From: Melastoma dodecandrum
Taxonomy: Eukaryota; Streptophyta; Magnoliopsida; Myrtales; Melastomataceae
Direction: 5' to 3'
Length of the DNA stretch: 64,000 nucleotides
Assembly: GCA_029817715.1 (NCBI GenBank)
Contig: JARUPY010000537.1
Coordinates: forward strand, 2,232,001 to 2,296,000
Shown: positions 57,504 through 64,000 of the stretch, piece after piece
Position numbering within the stretch: position 1 is the stretch's first letter
Layout: every line of letters starts with the position of its first letter
Position numbers and translations under genes: made by a program
The notes under the pieces: model-generated
What the model was told of the DNA's origin: nothing
Seen by the model: only the letters and a program-made list of their open reading frames with translations
The model's database searches: none

Positions 57504-59863
57504 CTAAGCTCGCTCTGCTGTGAGTTCCTCCTCATCGGTAGAAGGGAACTCTGCGTCAAGAATAGATACCTGTCTTGGTGGAGAAAATTGGACAGGCTTC
57601 GGTGGCATTGGGATGTGATCTGCACTACCAGACAACATCTCCAGCACTTCTGTCATTGAGGGACGGTCTCTCGGGTTCATTTGGATGCACCACAAGGCTA
57701 TCATACTCAACTTTCTCGTTATTGCTGTCGCAGAGTCCCCTAACTCATTGTGCTTCTGGTCTTCTGTTACCTTGTCGTAGATCCAGGTCGGAAAATAACT
57801 CTCACTTGATGGTGCGTTGGTGTTCACTTTATGCATCCTCAAGCCCACCATATCGATCAGCAGCATCCCGAAGCTGTAAACATCCGACTTGTGAGAAGGG
57901 TTCCCAAAATTCCGAAGGAACAGCTCGGGAGCAATGAATCCGACAGTCCCTCTCGCTCCACTCATGCTGATTGCGCTCTTTTGCCTGGAGTGCATCTTTG
58001 CCAAGCCAAAGTCGGAGATTTTCGGGATGAAATCTTCATCAAGGAGAACGTTATGGGGCTTTATATCAAGATGAAGTATCCTCGACTCGCAACCCATGTG
58101 CAGATACTGTATCCCACGCGCGATTCCTAAGGCTATCTCCTCGAGTCTATTCACGCTCAAAGATACACATCCTCCTTCGCGTAAGTAGTATCCCAAACTT
58201 CTGTTCGGCATGTACTCGTAAACCAATGCTCTCTTCACGCCTTCGTAGCAAAACCCGAGCAGCCTTATTATGTTCAGATGGTGAATCCTCCCTATTGTTC
58301 CGACCTCGTTGACGAAGTCCTGGCTTTCGTTGTTCAACTTGTCCAGCATCTTCACCGCGACAACTCGTCCATCTGCCAGCCTTCCTCTGTAGACTTTGCC
58401 ATAGCCTCCTTCACCCACTTTATGCTTGAAATTGACTGTCATCTTCTTTACATCCTTGAAAGAATAGTTTATCAGTAGTGTCGACCGACAGGTTCTGATC
58501 AATTCCTCCGCATCCGGACCATTATATCTGGTATTGTCTCCTTGAACGTGTAATATTTTCTTCCAGAGTAGCAACAAAGCAGCCATGGTAACCAGAAGTG
58601 AGCTTCCGGATGCTGCACCTATGAAGAAAAACAAGAGAACGTGTTTATGCGCGATTTCGTTGTATCTTATTGTTTGATTCTCGCATTCAATTGAAAAAGT
58701 TGCGTACCAATAATGATAATCCGCTTCCTACTAGTAGTCTTTTTTTCCGGAACATTGTTGTTCCTGCATCAATTTCATTTTGAGTAATCTTGCGTGCATA
58801 AAACGGAAGATGAATATAACTTGTACAATGTTCATGCGAGAAATCTGTAGCCCAACCTTTCTCCAAAGGCGAAGCAGAACACAAATCATACCCAGAACAA
58901 CACAACGGAACATTCGAAACAGAGAACATGCGGCTTGCAATTACGTAAGGCTAGAGTCAGTTTTATCATAGAAGGGAAGAAGGGAACACTGAAGACTTAC
59001 GGAGGACCTCCCTGGTAGAAGCACATGATATTGTCGATAGTGATGTCGTATCCGCACCGTCCATTCATCTGCTGGCAGATATCGCATTCTGGAATGGACG
59101 GCCAGGTCAAAGAAAACCCTCTGTTGTTCAACCCATCCCGCAAATTCGACCGCCTTTGGTCCGTTCCATTTATTTGTAATAAGCTATCTGCTAGTCCCGA
59201 GTTGTCTGATCCAGGTACATTTACCAGTTGACATTCGAACACCTGGTTGGGAGTGCTATTGCCATAACTCAGTTCTCCTTCCCTACTTGTCTGGATTGTG
59301 TTCCGATCAAGGTACACCATCCGTTTCTCACAACAATCCACGGAGCAAGCGTAGTTGATGACCTGCGAGTTGAGGAAGTCTCTGGGAAGATCTCTGGCAC
59401 CATTTGGGTTGCAAAAATAGAAAGATAGTTCGATGCTCCAGCCGGGACGGGAAAGGTTGTAACCAATCCCAGAAGCAGGGGATAAGGGGGGTAAAACCAA
59501 GCTTTGCTGCAAGTAGTCACACGAGCCAGAGGAGAGGTCGTCGACGAGCTTGGTGTTGACGAGGGTGATGATACGTCGAAAGGGGTCTAGTCTTTCGACT
59601 CGGTAAGGGCTGCGGCCGAGAAAGAGATGGGGAACGTCTGAGGGGTCACAGTTGATCTGGTAACCCTGGATGCCGCAGGTGAAGGGGAGGGACTTCGAGA
59701 GACTAGAGAAAGGGAAGGAGAAGTTGATGCCGCCGCAGACGAAGGGCGCGCAGAGGTCGAAAAAACCTCCGTCTTGCGAATGGTGGACGGTTGCCATGGT
59801 TGTGAAGGTGAATATGAAGAGAAGACAACGGAGAATTCTTCCCGAGGCCATTAATTCATCCAC
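57504..59863 (-). CDS. LRK10-like receptor-like protein kinase
   Basis: A plasma-membrane receptor kinase of the LRK10L/WAK-associated group; members are linked to defence and stress signalling. Exons are 59863-59001, 58763-58708 and 58618-57504 (phases 2 and 1), giving 677 residues. Exon 1: signal peptide (LRCLLFIFTFTTMATV), cysteine-rich GUB_WAK domain (CAPFVCGGINFSFPF) and WAK-associated domain ending CDICQQMNGRCGYD. Exon 2 is a 56-base microexon coding PEKKTTSRKRIIII before the membrane helix. Exon 3: helix GSSLLVTMAALLLLW, then kinase with GEGGYGKVY, VAVKML, HLDIKPHN (Leu in place of the HRD Arg, so non-RD), DFGLAK and APE. No breaks are seen. An internal ATG at 59848 (MASG) is an alternative start. 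A tandem partner lies at 63.0 kb. Confidence 0.88.
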
Positions 59864-59883
59864 TTCCTCTTCCCCCCTCTAAT

Positions 59884-60950
59884 CTCATGCTTTGCGCTTC
59901 ATCTTCTGCTTCAACCCTTCTTTTTGTTGGAGCAAGTCAAATCACGGAAAACATGTTGTATAATATTGCGTAATAAATTCTTATTATATTTAATTTTTTT
60001 TCAGACGACTTGTTGACTTGGAATAGAAGGTTCCCACATGTTCAACCACAAAAGAAAAGGAAGAAAGATAAACAAAATTTCCTCGGACAGAGAAGCAACG
60101 TACGAAATTTCCGATGGTTCGACACAATTTAAATTTTATAAACTTTAAATTTTTTTAAAATTAATTTTTTAAATTAGTTTTTTCACTATTTTCGTACCTT
60201 TATTTTAGTTTTGACCACTTATAAAATATATCAGGTCTTCACCTATCCCGTTTGAACTTGTAGAAGAGTTGTCCTCGCCTGCTTACTGACTCATATCTCT
60301 TGAAAAATCCCAACCCACCATTCTCTTTTCTTCGTCACTTTTCTCATTTCTTCTTTTGAATGCCAGAGTTTTGTTTCTAATCATTTAAAATTCAAACACG
60401 GCGACCATTCCGTGGTACTTTTGATGTAATTCTTTTTTTGGTAATTTCTCTTAATATGCAATAAATTAATATATTTTCTATCTCTAAATTAAAATAATTT
60501 CCTTTCTATCTCATCCATGGTTCATAATTTGAAGAATTAGCCGCACTAAGTGTAGTTTTCGATTCTAGCATCCGAATCATTAAAAAATCGACTCTACCAG
60601 TTGGGAAAATCGAACTATTTTTTTCATTATATCTTTAAAATAGAAAGATATAAATTTTTAGGTTTCAATTATTTTAAATTTTCTAGCTAAGATCAGTACA
60701 AATATGAAACAATATCTTCTATGTTTTTTATTACAATAAAAAATATAACCGGTAGAGCCGAAATAGATACTAGATGATGATTCACAAAAAACGAATAATA
60801 TCGTAGATGTTCGCTTTAACAAAGACACCAACTTTATCTCTAAGTTGTCTCACGACAAGTGTTTGGACTTAGTTAGATAATTAGCCAAATTCACTTAATT
60901 TTGTCTAAACCTAATTTGTTCGTTTTTGTCATTAAAATATTCCTTTATGG
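59884..60950. other. Upstream region of the receptor kinase, AT-rich
   Basis: No gene or clear repeat. It should hold the promoter of the kinase; no element is distinctive enough to call. Confidence 0.4.
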
Positions 60951-60959
60951 TATTATCAT

Positions 60960-62050
60960 AAAGCATTGGTTTCACTCGGACTGGAATCTCCGGTAAGAAT
61001 TTATCGACCACTCATCTTCAGTTTCATTCAATTCTGAAGCTACGAGTTCTAAGTCTACAGATTTGATTATTACAGTTTTTTACTAATTTCCTTATTATTG
61101 CTCCACCACCATAGATGAACACCTATCAATTAGTGGATATAGTTTTATCTAAATTAGAGAGATCAAATTCACATCGTTGTATACTTCTAACATAGTGGAT
61201 GATGTTCCATTATACAAAACGCCAGTTCATGGTACGTATCTGATGTTTCGTGACTCAAACCATGCAATACAATGATCGAGGCCTGGTTTGAGAGTATATC
61301 TTACTCACCTTACAAACAACATAAGCCATGTCACGTCGAGTGAAGTTCATCAAGTGCATTAAACTCCCGGTAATATGTGCACATTCGATTTACAAGAATC
61401 TCCATGATATTCAGTATTTGCATATAAGCATCTCATTACAATTTCCTAATTTCCGAATAGGATTTTCAACAAAATGGTATTGTCACAACATAATTCCATT
61501 GCATTTTTCTTTTATTATGCAAATGCGCACATTTGCTTCACCCATATCCTTCATTTCGAAGTTCGAGCATAAAAATCTTTTTTTACTTTTCCAATGATCT
61601 AAGATAGAATCCAAACAAGAGCATGTTAACAGCAACAATGAACTCACAAGTCATCTATCTTTATGGTTAAAACCATCCTTCGATCAAATTTATCACGACA
61701 TTATTTAAGTACTTGCTTCAAACCATATAAAAATTTTCATGGCCTGTACACTTACTTAATGTTCAAGACTAATTAGTTCACAATCCTCCAGTTGATTCAT
61801 ATAGCTTTTTTCCTTTAAATCAGTTTTAAGGAAGAGGTTTTAACATCCAATTGATAAATGACCAATTTATGAACAATTGATAAAGCATCCAAATAGAAGA
61901 GATTCTTATCATCGGAGCAAAAATGTTGAAATATTCTAAAGTTTTCTTCGAAGCATTTCCTTTTGCCACGAGCCTGGCCTTATATTTATCTATTGAACCT
62001 TTTTGGTTGAATTGTTTTTTAAACATCTACATACACTATATTTCTTTTAC
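60960..62050 (-). pseudogene. Ty1/copia RT-RNase H relic
   Basis: On the minus strand, FNQKGSIDKYKARLVAKG (about 61960-62013) is the copia RT entry motif. QLDVKTSSLK (about 61830) and a decayed RT palm region follow, then at about 61130-61270 fragments of RNase H (TSSTMLEVYND). Numerous stops and frameshifts show an old copy. It lies between the two tandem kinases. Confidence 0.6.
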
Positions 62051-63008
62051 AAAGTCTTATTTTAATGAATAGAATCAACCATTCGCTAGAATGAAGTTTC
62101 TTCTTCTAACCTCTTTTAATATCATCAATGTAAACATGAGCCAAGAGAGAACAAAACTCTTAAGATCATGAGACTAATTACTTATTCTAGCAAGACCACA
62201 GCGACCTAGCTATAAAATCCGCGACGACATGGGATATAAAGCCCATTTCTTAGTCTAGGGAAGTAATGGATGCAATGTAATTTGGACCAGAATAGAATAC
62301 AATTCCCGACTCATTTTAGCGAAACCAAACGTCTGGAATCAAATTGGTCAACAATTTCGAAAACCAAAACACATCGGAAATTTTTGGCAATTTGAAAAAG
62401 GAGGAGGAGCTCCTTTATCCTTAGCCCACAAATTAAGAGGAATTGTTCTTTTCTTGACTCGAGTAGAAGTATTTTTCTTCAATGTGCCAAACTTGCTGTC
62501 AAATTTAATCACGTGAACGTTTTATCTTTATGACTATTCAAGAGCTTAATCTTTATGACTTGTCTTTGGCCGGGACTCCTTTTTATCTTGACTTATTCCC
62601 TATTATTTCCCTTTAAACATTTTTCTTTTCTTTTTGGATAAATAAATTTGTCCAAAAGCTTCAAAATCATTTAAATAATTATAAAAATTTTAAAATTTAT
62701 AAATTTTAAGTAATAAACCTTTAAATCTTATCAGTTTAAAATCATAAAACTCTGAAACTTGACAAGATTAAGTCGTAAATACTAAAATTAGAAAATGACG
62801 GTTTTCGCTCACAAATCTTTTTGAGTTAGTTATGAGCGTAAAGTTACATAAATACGATAACCGATTGATACTACGCCCCTATTCTTGAAAGCACAACTAA
62901 TAATGATGTGAGATTGTATGTCTTGCTTGTCTGTGCAGATTGTTATGGTTTTCATCGACGACTTGGAGTGAACTATAGATGCATACATGAGCCAGGAGTA
63001 AACTACTG
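62051..63008. other. Intergenic sequence between the copia relic and the second kinase
   Basis: AT-rich, no gene. 62880-63008 is the 3' flank of the second kinase and shares words with 51230-51400 and 57310-57330. Confidence 0.4.
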
Positions 63009-64000
63009 CTAGTATGTGGCTGTAAACGAGCGTCGGATGCGGCCGTGCACGGTTTCCATTCCTGGGAACTGGATGAGAGGCCGTCTCGGAGCAACTTCAC
63101 TCTTGTAACCTCGTGTTTCCGGAGCTCCTATGCCTCCCAATGGGATCAAAACCTCCTCATCGGTAGAAGCAGACTCCACCTCGAGAACGGATTCCTGTTG
63201 TGGCGGAACAAGTAGGACTGGCTTCGGTGGGATCGGGATGTGATCTGCACGACCAGATAGCATCTCCAGCACTTCTGTCATTGAGGGACGGTCTCTCGGG
63301 TTCATTTGGATGCACCACAGGGCTATCATGATCAACTGTCTCGTTCTTCCTTCCAGAGAATTTCCTATCTCCTCGTGCTTTCGGCCTTGTGTTAGCTCGT
63401 CGTAGATCCAGCTCAGGAAATGGCTCTCGCTCAATGATACGCCCGTCTTCACTTTACGTGTCCTCATGCCCACCATCTCTACCAGCAGCATCCCAAAACT
63501 GTAAACATCCGATTTGTGAGAAGGGTTCCCAAAATTCCGAAGGAACAGCTCGGGAGCAATGAATCCGACCGTCCCTCTTGCACCACTCATGCTGATAATG
63601 CTCTTTTGCCGGGAGTGTATCTTCGCCAACCCAAAGTCGGAGATCTTTGGGTTGAAATCCTCATCGAGGAGAACGTTCTGGGGCTTTATGTCCAGATGAA
63701 GTATCCTCGACTCGCACCCCGTGTGAAGATACTCGATCCCGCGTGCAATACCTATGGCTATCCCCCACAGTTTGTCCATCCTCAGGGATACGCATGCTCT
63801 TTCACCTAAGTAGTCTCCCAAACTTCCGTTCTGCATGTACTCGTACACCAACGCCCTCTTTGTGCCTTCATAGCAAAACCCGGAAAGCCTTATTATGTTC
63901 AGATGGTGAATCCTTCCTATCGTTCTGACCTCATTGACGAAGTCCTCGTTTTCATTGTTCAAATTGTCCAGCATCTTCACCGCGACGAGTCGTCCGTCCT
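63009..64000 (-). CDS. LRK10-like receptor kinase, second tandem copy, C-terminal part
   Basis: The kinase frame is open from the right edge to the TAA at 63009. The N-terminus, membrane helix and glycine loop lie beyond the window. Visible are VAVKML, RALVYEYMQNGSLGDYL, HLDIKPQN (non-RD), DFGLAK, GTVGFIAPE, DVYSFGMLL and the RDRPSMTEVLEML region. It is very close to the kinase at 57.5 kb (the same GCESRILHLDIKP and ELFLRNFGNPSHKSDVYSFG runs). It differs in the tail, which is about 40 residues longer (LGGIGAPETRGYKSEVAPRR). No breaks in the visible part. Tandem duplication is the simplest origin. Confidence 0.88.
   Translation of the reverse strand, partial: DGRLVAVKMLDNLNNENEDFVNEVRTIGRIHHLNIIRLSGFCYEGTKRALVYEYMQNGSLGDYLGERACVSLRMDKLWGIAIGIARGIEYLHTGCESRILHLDIKPQNVLLDEDFNPKISDFGLAKIHSRQKSIISMSGARGTVGFIAPELFLRNFGNPSHKSDVYSFGMLLVEMVGMRTRKVKTGVSLSESHFLSWIYDELTQGRKHEEIGNSLEGRTRQLIMIALWCIQMNPRDRPSMTEVLEMLSGRADHIPIPPKPVLLVPPQQESVLEVESASTDEEVLIPLGGIGAPETRGYKSEVAPRRPLIQFPGMETVHGRIRRSFTATY

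Noticed and set aside
58687..58929. Extra ectodomain exon between kinase exons 1 and 3
   Set aside because: This frame (VPLCCSGYDLC...) does not join exon 3 in phase. A 56-base exon in another frame, ending in the RKRIIII run before the membrane helix, does.

Overview
This is nuclear DNA from a flowering plant, most likely a eudicot. Genes are intron-split, host genes lie far apart, and most of the window is transposable-element and endogenous-virus debris. I cannot name the species. Four host loci are well supported: (i) a DUF4220/DUF594 membrane protein (18.4-20.4 kb, minus); (ii) a 17-exon M1 aminopeptidase of the APM1/puromycin-sensitive type (39.5-43.5 kb, minus) with a 5-base deletion that breaks its frame; (iii) an LRK10-like receptor kinase (57.5-59.9 kb, minus); and (iv) the 3' part of a second, tandem LRK10-like kinase that runs off the right edge (63.0-64.0 kb, minus). 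In addition, four related loci for a very small secreted peptide (5.6, 26.3, 32.8 and 38.6 kb, plus strand) are the most interesting host-gene candidates.

Layout. 1-5104 is the 3' end of an Athila/Tat-type Ty3/gypsy element: integrase C-terminus, a post-pol ORF, spacer, polypurine tract and a complete 3' LTR. It carries arrays of 12-bp NotI-type palindromes in dyads exactly 21 bp apart. 5.2-6.5 kb holds peptide gene copy 1. 8.6-17.5 kb is a rearranged endogenous pararetrovirus (Caulimoviridae type). Its capsid/zinc-finger/movement-protein segment is present twice, head to head, as a ~5.7-kb inverted repeat with a ~310-bp loop. A decayed reverse transcriptase/RNase H, a lysine-rich ORF and a TATA-containing intergenic region follow. 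20.9-21.8 kb is a TTTAGTAAA-rich tandem array and 22.9-24.0 kb is a LINE 3' end.

24.1-38.8 kb is a nest of segmental duplications. It holds peptide copies 2-4, a Mutator-like MITE whose empty site is preserved in paralogous copies, a 324-bp insertion, and a Ty3/gypsy relic. 45.8-50.7 kb is a Ty1/copia element with a 5-bp target duplication (GACAA), a nearly intact polyprotein and a truncated 5' LTR. 60.9-62.1 kb is an old copia relic between the two kinases.

How things fit together. The kinases are a local receptor family. The peptide copies were multiplied with their promoters by segmental duplication, and they show successive stages of decay, including an intron that has become open reading frame. 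The viral inverted repeat could fold into a long hairpin RNA if transcribed. Stop codons that differ between its arms are CAG-to-TAG changes, which fits deamination of CHG-methylated cytosines in silenced DNA. Exon boundaries were placed by eye from GT/AG sites and frame continuity; no alignment or search was run.
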